This document shows positions 35,810-46,400 of a stretch of DNA of 64,000 bases, piece by piece. How positions within the stretch are numbered: position 1 is the stretch's first letter; each line of letters begins with the position of its first letter. The notes beneath the pieces are model-generated. The model did not search any database and was not told the origin of the DNA. It saw only the letters and a list, made by a program, of their open reading frames with translations. Source of the DNA: CAVRZY01 sp963725415 (GTDB taxonomy: Bacteria > Acidobacteriota > Terriglobia > Bryobacterales > Bryobacteraceae); contig CAVRZY010000227.1 of NCBI GenBank assembly GCA_963725415.1, positions 1 to 64,000 of the forward strand, given 5' to 3'. A program made the translations under genes and the position numbers.

Positions 35810-38800
35810 GTGAGACCTCAACTACGAGTTGTTTTCCTGGCTGGGCTCTTCGCCGGATCGCTGGCGGCCCAGAGGGACTGGGACCGCTGGGCGGTGGTCC
35901 TGGAAGACCCCCCGCTGGCCGCCCAGGTGGCCTCGCGTAAGGACCTGCGCGCCACAGTCGCCCTGGAAGCCGGGGTCCGAATCGAGGCGGCGCAGCAATC
36001 GCTTCGCCGGCAGCTCGCCGAACGCAACCTCCGGGTGACGGGTTCGGTCAAGACGTTGCTGAATGCCGTGTTTGTGAAGGCCTCGCGCGAACAGGTCGAG
36101 GAGTTGGCTAAGCTGCCGGGTGTCCGGGCTGTGGCCTACATGCCGCCCCTGCGGCTGCTTCTGGATAAGGCCATCGACCTGGTCAATGCGCCCCAGGCCT
36201 GGAATGTGGTGGGAGGCATCGAGAACGCGGGCGCCGGAGTCAGGATCGGAATCATCGACACGGGCATCGATCAAAACCACGCGGCCTTCCAGGACAGCTC
36301 CCTGAGTGTGCCGGCCGGATATCCCAAGTGCCGAGGGGACGATTGTGCCTACGCCAACAGGAAGGTGATCGCGGTGAGGAGCTATGTGGATATGCTGGTG
36401 GGCGGCGAGGATCCCCCCACCTCGCGGCCCGATGATCTTTCGCCCCGCGACCGCATCGGCCATGGCACCGCGGTGGCCATGATAGCGGCTGGAGCGCGGA
36501 ACAGCGGCCCCAGCGCCACCATCACCGGCGTGGCCCCCAAGGCCTATCTGGGCAACTACAAGATCTTCGGCTCGCCCGGGGTCAACGACGTTACCTTCTA
36601 TGACGTTCTGATCCAGGCGCTCGAGGATGCCTTCAACGACGGTATGGACATTGTCACTCTCTCGCTGGGCAGTCCGGCCGTGTATGGTCCGCTGGACCTG
36701 GGCGTCATCTGCGGGGAGACCGGATCGAACGCCTGCGACGTGCGGGCTCAGGCCGTGGAGAACGCCATGAAGGCGGGTATGGCGGTGGTGGTTCCGGCAG
36801 GCAATGACGGGGATCTGGGATACCGGTTCCCCACCCTGAACACTATTCACACGCCCGGCACCGCGCCCTCCGCCATCACGGTTGGGGCTTCGACCAACTC
36901 CCACATCTGGTTCTCCGCCGTGCGTGTTACCGGCAGCGATGCTCCGGCCAATCTCCGCAGCATCCCGGCGCGCTTTGGGGACGGCCCCAAGCCAAACGGG
37001 CCATTGACGGCGCCCTTGCGCGACGTCGCGCAGTTGCAGGATGACGGGCGGGCCTGCTCGGGCCTGACGGCCGGGTCGCTGGCCGGGGCCATCGCCTTGA
37101 TCCAGCGCGGCAACTGCGCCTTCGCCACCAAGGTCAACAACGCCCACAAGGCCGGCGCGGTAGCCGTCCTCATCTACCAGGTGGACGGCTCGGACTACAT
37201 CTTCTCTCCGGCCTACTTGACCGAAACCGGGATTCCCGCGGTGCTCATCGGCAACACCGACGGAAGGAACCTGAAGAGCTTCCTGGCATCCCACCCGGAA
37301 CGCGCAGTGACGCTGGATCCGGCGCTGGCGGCGCTCAATGCCGAGTTCGACACGGTGGCCGATTTTTCCTCCCATGGGCCTGCTATCGGCGACTCGAACA
37401 TCAAGCCGGAACTGGTGGCGGTGGGGACCGATCTGTATACGGCTACCCAGCGCTACGATCCTAACGGCGAGTTGTACGATCCGGCCGGCTACACGGCCAC
37501 GCAAGGGACCAGCTTCTCGGTCGCCATGGTAGCGGGCGCAGCCGCCATGGCGAAACAGCGCAACCCCGGACTGACCGCCGCACAATTGAAGTCCGCTGTG
37601 GTCAACACCGCCAGCCAGGGAATCCTGGACGACGCCGGGGCGGCGCGCGTGACCGCGGTCGGCGCTGGGAAACTGAACACCGAAGCGGCCGTGAAGACCG
37701 CCGTCACCGCCGAACCGGCCACCCTGTCTTTCGGAGTGGTGACCACAGCCGTCCTGGGATCGTCGCGCACACTGAGAATCAGCAATGCGGGCAACGCCCG
37801 CGTGCAGTTGAGCCTGACAATTGCGGCGCGCGATCAAAATCCGCTGCTGGCGCTAAGCGGGGATTCCCTGGCGCTAGACCCGGGTCAATCGGGCTCCCTC
37901 AGCGTGAGGCTCGCTGGAAGCATGCCGGTTCCGGGCGCCTATGAAGGCGCCATCATCATCAAGGGTGGCCCCGTGGACCTGCGGGTCCCCTATCTCTACC
38001 TGGTTGGAGATGGCGCACCACACAACATCTTTCCGCTCCTGGGCTCCGACTTCATCGGCGCCGTCAGCGAGACCAAGTGCTGGCGGCAGCTCGCTTTCAA
38101 GCTGATCGACCAGTTCGGAGTCCCGGTACGAAATGCCTCGGTGCGATTCCGAGCCACCATCGGCGGGGGTTTTATCGACTTGGCCGACGAGAAAACCGAC
38201 ATCTATGGCATCGCGGCGGCCCTGGTGTGTCTGGGGCCCCAGTTGGGCGATCAGGAGTTCACCGCGGAAACCAGCGGCCTGACGGTGTACTTCGATGGTC
38301 GGGCGCGCCTGCGCCCCAGCATTGAGACCAATGGGGTAGTGAACGCCGCCAGCTTCGAGCGTGGCAAGGCGGTAGCGCCGGGGTCCTATATCGCCATATT
38401 CGGCCGCGGTCTGAGCGAATCCACCCGCGTGTTCTCCACCCCCTATCTGCCGCTTTCGCTGGCCGGAGTCAGCGTCAGCTTCGATGTGCCCTCGAAAAAA
38501 CTCAGCCTACCGGGGCGCCTGCATTTCGTCAGCGACGGGCAAGTCAACGTCCAGGTGCCCTGGGAGTTGCAGGGGCTGAACTCCGCCCTGACCAAGGTCA
38601 GCATCGGCGACACCTCCAGCGCGGTCTACACCGTGCCTCTGTCGGACTACGCGCCCGCCTTCTTCGAATACACGGAGCCCTCCAGCGGGCGACAGTTCAT
38701 CGCCGCCCTGGATGAGAACTACCGGCTGATTGGCAGCGGCAACCCAGCCCGGCCGGGCCGCACCGTCCAGCTCTACGCCAACGGCCTGGGTCCGGCGGAC

Positions 38801-39040
38801 AATCAGCCCCCGAGCGGTGAGGTCACGCCGGCGCAACCTTTGGCGCAAACGCGGGTTATTCCCAGTGTCACCATCGGGGGGCGCCCGGCCTCTGTGCAGT
38901 TCTGCGGGCTGGCGCCTTACAATGTCGGCTTGTATCAGATCAACGTGGTCGTGCCGGGCGATATCGCTACTGGGATCCAGCCGGTCGTCATCAACGCCAG
39001 CGGCGTGGTCTCAAAAACGGCCAGCTTGCCGATACAGTAA
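35810..39040 (+). CDS. Secreted subtilisin-family (S8) protease with PA insert and Solibacter C-domain
   Basis: A 1,076-residue exported protease. The signal peptide ends GSLAAQ (residue 21) and is followed by an I9-like inhibitor prodomain to about residue 115. The S8 triad is D150 (GIIDTGID), H218 (GHGTAVAM) and S568 (GTSFSVAM). A PA domain is inserted between His and Ser, about 400-500 (AGSLAGAIALIQRGNCAF). Fn3/choice-of-anchor-like domains follow. The last 240 residues (VNAASFERGKAVAPGSYIAI, later GLAPYNVGLYQINVVVPG) are the Solibacter-type C-terminal domain. The start is GTG at 35810 with a GGAG ribosome-binding site. A paralogous protease follows 20 bp later. Confidence 0.9.
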   Translation: MRPQLRVVFLAGLFAGSLAAQRDWDRWAVVLEDPPLAAQVASRKDLRATVALEAGVRIEAAQQSLRRQLAERNLRVTGSVKTLLNAVFVKASREQVEELAKLPGVRAVAYMPPLRLLLDKAIDLVNAPQAWNVVGGIENAGAGVRIGIIDTGIDQNHAAFQDSSLSVPAGYPKCRGDDCAYANRKVIAVRSYVDMLVGGEDPPTSRPDDLSPRDRIGHGTAVAMIAAGARNSGPSATITGVAPKAYLGNYKIFGSPGVNDVTFYDVLIQALEDAFNDGMDIVTLSLGSPAVYGPLDLGVICGETGSNACDVRAQAVENAMKAGMAVVVPAGNDGDLGYRFPTLNTIHTPGTAPSAITVGASTNSHIWFSAVRVTGSDAPANLRSIPARFGDGPKPNGPLTAPLRDVAQLQDDGRACSGLTAGSLAGAIALIQRGNCAFATKVNNAHKAGAVAVLIYQVDGSDYIFSPAYLTETGIPAVLIGNTDGRNLKSFLASHPERAVTLDPALAALNAEFDTVADFSSHGPAIGDSNIKPELVAVGTDLYTATQRYDPNGELYDPAGYTATQGTSFSVAMVAGAAAMAKQRNPGLTAAQLKSAVVNTASQGILDDAGAARVTAVGAGKLNTEAAVKTAVTAEPATLSFGVVTTAVLGSSRTLRISNAGNARVQLSLTIAARDQNPLLALSGDSLALDPGQSGSLSVRLAGSMPVPGAYEGAIIIKGGPVDLRVPYLYLVGDGAPHNIFPLLGSDFIGAVSETKCWRQLAFKLIDQFGVPVRNASVRFRATIGGGFIDLADEKTDIYGIAAALVCLGPQLGDQEFTAETSGLTVYFDGRARLRPSIETNGVVNAASFERGKAVAPGSYIAIFGRGLSESTRVFSTPYLPLSLAGVSVSFDVPSKKLSLPGRLHFVSDGQVNVQVPWELQGLNSALTKVSIGDTSSAVYTVPLSDYAPAFFEYTEPSSGRQFIAALDENYRLIGSGNPARPGRTVQLYANGLGPADNQPPSGEVTPAQPLAQTRVIPSVTIGGRPASVQFCGLAPYNVGLYQINVVVPGDIATGIQPVVINASGVVSKTASLPIQ

Positions 39041-39060
39041 GTAGGCTCATCCTATGACGC

Positions 39061-41424
39061 GTGTGTGGTATCCTTCCGCTCTGGGCGTCGCTGCTGGCGG
39101 CGCAACGTGTTCCTGATTCCTACATTGTTGAACTGGCCGGAGATCCTGCGGCGGTTCACATGTCCCAGCAGGGCAGGCGAGCGGCCCTGGAGCAGCGCGC
39201 CCGGATACGGGCCGCGCAACTCGAAGTGGGGCGCGCCCTCGAAGAAGCCGGCGCCCAAATCCAGGATTCCGTGGACACGGTGGCCAATGCTCTGTTCGTC
39301 CGCATTCCTGATTCCGAGGCGTGGCGGCTGGCCGCGGTACCGGGCGTGCGGCGGGTCCACGCCGTGCGCCAGTTCAAGCTCCTGCTCGACCACGCGCTGC
39401 CGTTACACGGCGTCCCGGAGGCTTGGCGGCAGATCGGTGGCATGGACCGCGCCGGGGCCGGCATCAAGCTCGCCATTCTCGACACCGGCATCGATCGGAA
39501 CCATCCGGGTTTTCAAGACGCCTCGCTGGCCATGCCGCCCGGGTATCCCAAGTTCAGCAAGCAAGCCGATCAGGCGTTTACCAGCGCCAAGGTGATCGTG
39601 GCCCGCAGTTACGAGGACGACCCGAATCCGGACGACCAGTTTGGGCATGGGACGGCAGTCGCCATGGCGGCGGCCGGGGTGCCCAATCAGGGGCCGCTGG
39701 CGTTCATTACCGGAGTGGCGCCCAAGGCCTACCTGGGCAACTACAAGGTCAGCATCGGGGCCACCCAGAGCGCCTACAACCGGACCATCCTGAAAGCCCT
39801 GGATGATGCGCTGGCCGACGGCATGGACGTGATCAACCTGAGTTTCGGGGACGTGCTGGCGGCACGGCCCAGTGACGACATCGTCGTGGACGCCATCGAG
39901 AGGGCTAGCGTGGCTGGCGTGATCGTCGTTGTGGGTGCGGGGAACGGGGGCCCGGACCCCAATACTATGGGCTCTCCGGCCACCGCGCCCTCCGCCATTG
40001 CGGTGGGGGCCTCCGGGAACGATCGGGCGCTGGTGCCGGTGGTCAACATAGAGGGCGCCTTTCCGTACCTGGCTATTCCCGGGACCGGCCCCGCGCCGGA
40101 CGAACCCATCACCGCGCCCCTGGCGGATGTCGCCACGCTGGACCAGAACGGCATGGCCTGCGGACCTCTCCCGGAGGGCAGTCTCGCCGGAAAGATCGCC
40201 CTGATTCTGCGGGGCGTCTGCTACTTCGCCGACAAGCTCGACAATGTCCAGATAGCCGGTGCGCTGGCGGCTTTGGTGTACACCGATGCCGACCGCCCGG
40301 ACGCCGATTTCATCATGAACGTGGGCGACGCCACGTTGCCTGCCATGCTGGTGAGCTACATGGATGGCATGGATATCAAGGCTCGCATGGCAGCCAGCCC
40401 GGACCTGAAAGCGACTATGTGTTTCATTGCCGGCCCCTACCCACTCGACCCCAACCGGGTAGCTTCGTTTTCCAGCCGGGGACCCAACCCGGACCTGGCG
40501 ATCAAGCCCGACCTGTTGGCCGTGGGCACCTGGGTCTACACGGCAACACAGAAAACCTATCCGTCTGCGGACAGCATGTACGATGCTTCCGGCTACATCC
40601 TGGAGGACGGCACCAGCTTTTCGGCGCCCTTGGTAGCCGGTGCAGCCGCCCTATTGAAGGCAGCGCGTCCAGGCCTGACGGTCCAGCAATACCGCTCCCT
40701 GCTGATCAACACCGCCAGCACGCTGCGGCTGGGCATCCTGGCCAACCCGGCTCCCGTGCAGCGGGCCGGCACGGGCCTGCTGAACCTCCCGGCTGCCCTC
40801 GAAAGCACCGCGACGGCATTTCCCGCCTCGCTGAGCTTCGGCGTGGGCAACAGTACCATGGACCTTTCCAGAGACGTGACGATCTCGAATGTCGGCGCGG
40901 CCTGGGAGACTTTTTCCATTTCCGTCCAGCCCATCGGCAGCGGGGCCATGCCCTTTCTTTCCACCAACACGGTTCAGCTCGATCCGGGCAAGGCGCTGGC
41001 CGTGACGCTGAGCTTCACCGGCACGGCTCTGGAGCCTGGCGAATACCAGGGATTCGTTCAGGTTCAGGGCGCCACCGCCACGACCCCTGTTCGCATTCCC
41101 TACTGGTACGCCGTGCCGTCGAGCACGCCGCGATACCTTACCGTGCTGTACTCCGAAGAACAAGCTACCGTGGGCAGGTATCTGAGAAACGGCATCGTCT
41201 TTCGCGTGACCGACCCATCCGGAATCGCGCTGCTCGACGCCAACCCTGCCGTCACAGCTACTTCCGGAGGTGGCGTCGTAAACAGTGTTCGTCTGGTGGA
41301 CAACGAAGTCCCGGGAGCCTACACGGTGAATCTCACCTTGGGCCTGCGCGCCGGCGAGAACGTCTTCCAAATCCAGGCCGGCAATCTGACGCAGGACGTC
41401 ACCATCGAGGGCACCGCGCCTTAA
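39061..41424 (+). CDS. Secreted subtilisin-family (S8) protease with PA insert
   Basis: A 787-residue paralogue of the preceding protease. Triad residues are D141 (AILDTGID), H196 (GHGTAVAM) and S519 (GTSFSAPL). A PA-type insert is near 355-450 (EGSLAGKIALILRGVCYF). It lacks the Solibacter C-terminal domain and ends in a beta-sandwich (VTIEGTAP). The start is uncertain: GTG at 39061 gives a signal peptide with no basic n-region (MCGILPLWASLLAAQ), while an ATG at 39054 (ATGACGCGT) would add MTR but needs a one-base correction. I prefer that the true start is 39054. Confidence 0.87.
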   Translation: MCGILPLWASLLAAQRVPDSYIVELAGDPAAVHMSQQGRRAALEQRARIRAAQLEVGRALEEAGAQIQDSVDTVANALFVRIPDSEAWRLAAVPGVRRVHAVRQFKLLLDHALPLHGVPEAWRQIGGMDRAGAGIKLAILDTGIDRNHPGFQDASLAMPPGYPKFSKQADQAFTSAKVIVARSYEDDPNPDDQFGHGTAVAMAAAGVPNQGPLAFITGVAPKAYLGNYKVSIGATQSAYNRTILKALDDALADGMDVINLSFGDVLAARPSDDIVVDAIERASVAGVIVVVGAGNGGPDPNTMGSPATAPSAIAVGASGNDRALVPVVNIEGAFPYLAIPGTGPAPDEPITAPLADVATLDQNGMACGPLPEGSLAGKIALILRGVCYFADKLDNVQIAGALAALVYTDADRPDADFIMNVGDATLPAMLVSYMDGMDIKARMAASPDLKATMCFIAGPYPLDPNRVASFSSRGPNPDLAIKPDLLAVGTWVYTATQKTYPSADSMYDASGYILEDGTSFSAPLVAGAAALLKAARPGLTVQQYRSLLINTASTLRLGILANPAPVQRAGTGLLNLPAALESTATAFPASLSFGVGNSTMDLSRDVTISNVGAAWETFSISVQPIGSGAMPFLSTNTVQLDPGKALAVTLSFTGTALEPGEYQGFVQVQGATATTPVRIPYWYAVPSSTPRYLTVLYSEEQATVGRYLRNGIVFRVTDPSGIALLDANPAVTATSGGGVVNSVRLVDNEVPGAYTVNLTLGLRAGENVFQIQAGNLTQDVTIEGTAP

Positions 41425-41509
41425 CCGGCGCCTCGGCATCCCGCGTTTTGATTCTGTTATTCCGCGCCCCCCTGATCTATAATTACACTCTGGGAGCACT
41501 CCCCTCTCC

Positions 41510-41979
41510 ATGGAAGACTTGAAGAAGAGACTCCAGGAGGAAATTGCGGCGCTGGAGTACGAGCTGCGCAACGAATTGCCCAAGGAGATCCTGCGCGCCC
41601 GGGCCCTGGGGACTTGAGCGAGAATGCCGAATTCCACGCCGCCAAGGAACGCCAGGGCTACGTCAACGTGCGGCTGGGGCAGCTCCGGCAGCGCCTGGCC
41701 GAACTCTCCATGGCGGACCTCTCTAAGATCCCTCGGGACCGCGTCGGACTGGGCTCCGAGGTCGTGGTGATGGACCTCCACAAGAGCGAAGAGATTACCT
41801 ACAAGCTGGTCACCAGCGAGGAGTCCGACGCAGCCAAAGGCTGGATCTCGGCTGCTTCTCCGATCGGCAGAGGGCTGCTGGGAAAAGAAGTAGGAGACAC
41901 CGTCAGATTCCCGATTCCTGGTGGCACCCGAGAGCTGGAAATCCTGAAACTGACCACCATTTACGACCTGGGAACCTGA
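41510..41979 (+). CDS. greA: Transcription elongation factor GreA, frameshifted
   Basis: Rescues backtracked RNA polymerase by stimulating transcript cleavage. MEDLKKRLQEEIAALEYELR is the coiled-coil start, and the loop acidic motif should read GDLSENAEFHAAKERQGYV. In the sequence the frame hits TGA (ALGT*) at about 41614 because a run of four G near 41608 needs a fifth; the rest then reads SENAEFHAAK onward. The C-terminal FKBP-like domain follows (ASPIGRGLLGKEVGDTVRF). The D and E of the coiled-coil tip are restored only after correction. The ATG at 41510 has a GGGAG site. Confidence 0.85.
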
Positions 41980-41986
41980 ACCTGTG

Positions 41987-42583
41987 ATGACTTACACGCG
42001 CGCGATTGGTCTGGCCTGCAACAGAGTCATCACGCTCATCGTCCGCGGGCTGGCGCTTTCCCGGATTCATCCGGATGCTCTGACCTTTATTGGTCTGGTG
42101 ATCAACGCCATTGCCGCCGTGCTGCTGGCCTCCGGCAGATTCTTCGTCGCCGGCTTGCTGATCATCAGCGCCGGCCTGTTCGACATGGTGGATGGCCGCG
42201 TGGCCCGGGAAACCCACAAGGTCACGGCCTTCGGCGGGTACTTCGACTCGGTGGTGGACCGCTACTCCGACCTGGTCCTGCTGATGGGCCTGCTGGTCTA
42301 CTACGCTTCCATCAACCGCTTTTTCTACATCGTGCTGACCGCCGTGGTGATGACCGGCTCCGTAATGGTGAGCTACACCCGCGCCCGCGCCGAGAGCATC
42401 ATCCCCAAGTGCAAAGCCGGATTCATGGAGCGCCCGGAGAGAATCGTGCTCCTGATTATAGGCGCCCTGTCCAACCGTATGGCCCCCGTGCTGTGGGTCA
42501 TTGCGGTTTTCGCCAACGTTACGGTCATCCACCGCATGATCCACACCTGGCAGGAGACCAAGCGCCTGGAAGTCCGCCGCTAG
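41987..42583 (+). CDS. CDP-alcohol phosphatidyltransferase
   Basis: A 198-residue integral membrane enzyme joining a CDP-activated lipid to an alcohol acceptor. The family motif D-x2-D-G-x2-A-R-x8-G-x3-D-x3-D is complete: FDMVDGRVARETHKVTAFGGYFDSVVDR is split here as FDMVDGRVAR and GGYFDSVVDR. Five to six hydrophobic helices are visible. It resembles phosphatidylglycerophosphate or archaetidylinositol-phosphate synthase-like members; the acceptor cannot be told. ATG at 41987 is used, GTG at 41984 is possible. It follows greA by a few bases. Confidence 0.88.
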   Translation: MTYTRAIGLACNRVITLIVRGLALSRIHPDALTFIGLVINAIAAVLLASGRFFVAGLLIISAGLFDMVDGRVARETHKVTAFGGYFDSVVDRYSDLVLLMGLLVYYASINRFFYIVLTAVVMTGSVMVSYTRARAESIIPKCKAGFMERPERIVLLIIGALSNRMAPVLWVIAVFANVTVIHRMIHTWQETKRLEVRR

Positions 42584-42598
42584 GCCCCGGAGCCTGCG

Positions 42599-42976
42599 CT
42601 ACCCTTCCAAGATGACCAGCGCCATGCCCACACTGGCGGTGTGGGTGAGCGAAAGCGAGATGGATTTCATTCCTAGCCCCTGGGCGACCCTGGCGGCCTG
42701 GCCGTGCAGCCTCAGAGTGGGCTTGCCCGAGGGCAGGTTGGCCACCTCGAAGTCCTGCCAGCGCACCCCCGCTCGCCAGCCCGTGCCGATGGCTTTCATG
42801 CCGGCTTCCTTAGCCGCAAACCGGGCCGCGTATCTCTGTAAGCGGTTGGCCTTGCGCTCGACGTAGGCAATTTCGGCGGGCGTGAAGACGCGCTCCAGGA
42901 ATCGCCGCCCGTGACGCTCGATGGCCTGGCGGATACGATCCACTTCCGCCAGGTCCAGTCCCGTGCCCAGAATCAC
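42599..42976 (-). CDS. acpS: Holo-[acyl-carrier-protein] synthase
   Basis: Transfers 4'-phosphopantetheine from CoA to apo-ACP. The 125-residue protein starts MILGTGLDLAEVDRIRQAIE (Mg-binding aspartate in GLDL) and has FAAKEAGMKAIGTGW (the FAAKEA motif), then SLSLTHTASVGMALVILE. Its ATG overlaps the nikR stop codon. The frame is intact. Confidence 0.95.
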   Translation of the reverse strand: MILGTGLDLAEVDRIRQAIERHGRRFLERVFTPAEIAYVERKANRLQRYAARFAAKEAGMKAIGTGWRAGVRWQDFEVANLPSGKPTLRLHGQAARVAQGLGMKSISLSLTHTASVGMALVILEG

Positions 42977-43389
42977 AACCCGGCTCCGGAAGTGGTGATC
43001 GTCAATCGCCCGTGCTTAACGCCCTTGGTGCTGATCAACGTATCGGCGATCTTCCTGACGTCAGCCGCCCGGCCCCGCACCACCAGCACCTCCAGGCAGT
43101 TGTCGTGATCCAGGTGGACGTGCAAGGTCGAGAGAATGTGGTGGTAGAACTCGTGCTGGAGGTCGGTGAGTTTTTCGTTCAACAGGCGCACGTGGTGGTC
43201 GTAAACAATGGTGACCGTACCCACCACCTTGCTGTCGGGCGCCTCCCAGGCCTTCTCGATCAACTCCTCACGGATCAGGTCTCGAAAGGCTTCCGATCGG
43301 TTGGTGTATCCTCGCCTGGCGATCAAGGCGTCGAACTTGGCCAGTAGATCGGAATCGATGGCCACGCCAATCCGGCTCAGTTCGCTCAT
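42973..43389 (-). CDS. nikR: Nickel-responsive transcriptional regulator
   Basis: Ribbon-helix-helix repressor that binds DNA when loaded with Ni2+. The N-terminal RHH is RIGVAIDSDLLAKFDALIAR through GYTNRSEAFRDLIREEL. The C-terminal ACT-like domain has Ni ligands at H79, H90, H92 and C98 (LQHE, STLHVHLDHDNCLE), spaced 11, 2 and 6 as in E. coli NikR. It has 138 residues. It is divergent from the TonB receptor at 43459; cbiMQO lie further downstream of that receptor, so this is probably a nickel-uptake locus. Confidence 0.94.
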   Translation of the reverse strand: MSELSRIGVAIDSDLLAKFDALIARRGYTNRSEAFRDLIREELIEKAWEAPDSKVVGTVTIVYDHHVRLLNEKLTDLQHEFYHHILSTLHVHLDHDNCLEVLVVRGRAADVRKIADTLISTKGVKHGRLTITTSGAGL

Positions 43390-43458
43390 TTGAAAACTGA
43401 TTATAGCCCCTCCGGCGCCCTGCTGGCGGGTGTGTAGTCTCTTTTGGGAGGTCTGGGC

Positions 43459-46400
43459 ATGTTCTTCCGTCTATTGCTGCTGGCAGGCTTCGCCATCCAC
43501 CTGTTGCCGGCCCAGGAATCGCGGGCGACCATCGTGGGACGGGTCGTTGACCCTTCGGGCGCCGTGGTTATCGGCGCGAAGGTCCACGCCACCAACACGG
43601 CCCAAAACACGCGGGTGTCCACTCAGGTCAACGATCAGGGCTACTACGAGATTTCCTACCTGCTGCCCGGCGTATACCGGGTGGAGGTGGAGCTGACCGG
43701 ATTCAAGAAATCCGTTCGGGACGGCATCGAGCTGCGGGTCAACGACCGCATGCCGCTGGACTTCACGCTGGCGGTGGGGGATCTGGCCGAATCCGTGGTG
43801 GTCACGGGCGAGACCCCGCTGCTGGAGTCGCAGACCGCCTCGATCGGCATGATCATGGACGAACGGCGGGTCTCCGCGCTGCCCATCGTAGGTGGCAACC
43901 CCTTCTACCTGGTACGGCTCTCGCCCGGCGTGATCTCGATCGACGGACGCTATGCCGGCAACCCCATCGACCAGGGCGCCGCCACCGGCGTCATCGTCAA
44001 CGGCACGCGGAGCAACTCCAGTGAGCATCAAGACCGGGACGAATACCCTGCACGGCACCGCGTACCATTACGACTCGCGCTGGCGGGCCGTGCCCTGGCA
44101 CACCAACAAGTACATCTACGACCCCACCACGGGCACCGACTTCGAGGCCAAGAAGAAGCTGATGATCGAGGGCTGGCTGCACCAGCACTGGGGCACGAGC
44201 CTCAGTGGTCCGGTCCGTCTGCCCAAGATCTATGATGGGCGCAGCCGTACCTTCTGGACCTTTGCCTACGAGGGCCTCTATATCCGCCGCAACCTGAGCG
44301 GCACCTACACCGTGCCCACCCTGTCGCAGCGCAAAGGCGATTTCTCGGACCTGCTGAAGCTGGGTTCGAAGTATCAGATCTACGACCCGGCCACCACCAG
44401 GCCCACGACCCAGGCGGGCCGTTTTACCCGCGATCCGCTCGTGGGCAACATCATCCCGGCCAGCCGCATCGACCCCATAGCGCTCAAGATCGTACCCTAC
44501 CGGCCGGAGCCGAACCAGCCGGGCACTGCGGATTTCCAGCAAAACTACTTCCGCACTCGCAGCATCAACCGTGATAACCGGAACATGATCGGGCGCCTGG
44601 ACCACAACTTCGGCGAGAACCATCGCGTCTTCTTCCGCCTGAACAACGCCCAGCACGACAACAAGTCAGACGAGCTGCCCACCATCGCCACGGGCGGCGA
44701 CATCCTGGACCGCACCGGCTACGGCCTGGCGTTGGATGACGTGTACGTCTTCAGCCCGCAGTTGCTCCTCAATCTCCGCTATGGCTTGGCCTACCAGCAA
44801 CCGATCACCTCGCGCTTCAGCCAGGGCTTCGACCTGGCTTCGCTCGGCTTCCCCCAGAGCCTGATTGACGAGATCAAGCGCAAGAACGACCCGGCGGGCA
44901 TCGCTTTCCCGCAGATTACGGGCACCACCTACACCGGCTTGAGCAACAACGGCGGCAACAGCACCACCACTTACTACCACACGTTCGGCGGCACCCTGAC
45001 CAACATCCGGGGCGGCCATAGCATGAAGTTCGGCGGCGAGTACCGTCTCATGCGCGAGAACGGTCATGGCTACGGGAACGTGGCGCCGCAAATCAACCTG
45101 GGAACCAACTATGCGCGGGGACCGCTGGACAACTCGACCGCCGCGCCAATTGGACAGGACCTGGCTTCCTTGTTTTTCGGAAGGCCCAGCGGCGGACAGA
45201 TCACCATCAACGCCTCCCGTGCCGAGCAGAGCGGCTACACCGCGTTCTTCTTCCACGACGACTGGCGCCTCACCCGGAAGCTGACCGTCAACCTGGGGCG
45301 GCGCTGGCGTACTACGCCAAGGCGCCCATCGCGGAGGTGCCGGTGGCGAATTTCAGGACCCTGGGCGGACTGCTGTTCGCCGGCGTAGGCGGACGCCCGC
45401 AAGCGCTGTGGAACGGAGACAAGAACAACTTCGCGCCCCGTGTCGGCCTGGCCTACCAGTTGAACACCAAGACCGTGATCCGCTCCGGCTACGGCATCTT
45501 CTTCGACGTGCTGGGCATTGACCGCACGGATGTCAACCAGGGCGGCTTCAGCCAAGCCACCAACCTCATTCCCAGCCTCGACAACGGCATGACCTTCCGC
45601 GCCACGCTGTCGAATCCCTTCCCGGACGGGCTGTAAGTGCCGGCGGGCGCCAGCGCCGGGCTGGCGACCTACCTGGGCCGCGGTATCTCGTTCTTCGATG
45701 ACAAGCCGCTCAATCCTTACATGCAACGCTGGTCCTTCTCCATCCAGCGGGAACTGCCCTGGCGTGTGCTGATCGAGACCGCTTACGTCGGAAACCGGGG
45801 CACCAAGCTGGCGGTCAGCCGGGAACTGAACCCGGTAGCGCGCCAGTACCTGTCCACCTCAGGGGAGCGCGATCAGGCCACCATCGACTACCTCAGCTTT
45901 CAGGTGACCAACCCATTCTTCGAGATCCCCGAGTTCGCGGGAACCGGCCTGGGCAACCAGCGCGTAGCCCGGTCCCAGCTTGTGCGCCCGTATCCGCAGT
46001 TCCAGAGCATATCGGCCAACTACCCCATCGGCTACTCCTACTTCCACTCGCTCCAGGTGGGGGCTGAAAAACGCCTCAGCTCGGGCGTGAACTTCCAGAT
46101 GGCCTGGACCTGGTCCAAGTTCATGGCGGCGGACAGCTTCCTGAACGACTCCGACCCCGTACCCTATAAGGTCATAACGGACCAGGACAACACGCACCGG
46201 TTCGTGTTCAGCGGCATCTACGAGTTCCCCTTCGGCAACGGCAAGAAGTGGGGCAGCAGCGCGGCGTGGTGGGTCGATTCCATGATCGGCGGCTGGCAGT
46301 TGCAGGGCTGGTTCGAGGGCCAGAGCGGCGACACGCTGGGCTTCGGCAACGCCATCTTTCGGGGCAACTTGAAGGACGTTCCGCTGCCGGTCAGCGCGCG

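Noticed and set aside
35822..37837. 671-codon minus-strand open frame over the first S8 protease
   Set aside because: Antisense to a protease with an intact catalytic triad; composition (His/Gly/Arg-rich) is that of a reverse-frame artefact.
41600..41620. Programmed frameshift in greA, by analogy with recoded genes
   Set aside because: No slippery heptamer or downstream pseudoknot was recognised, and similar one-base faults occur in many unrelated genes here.
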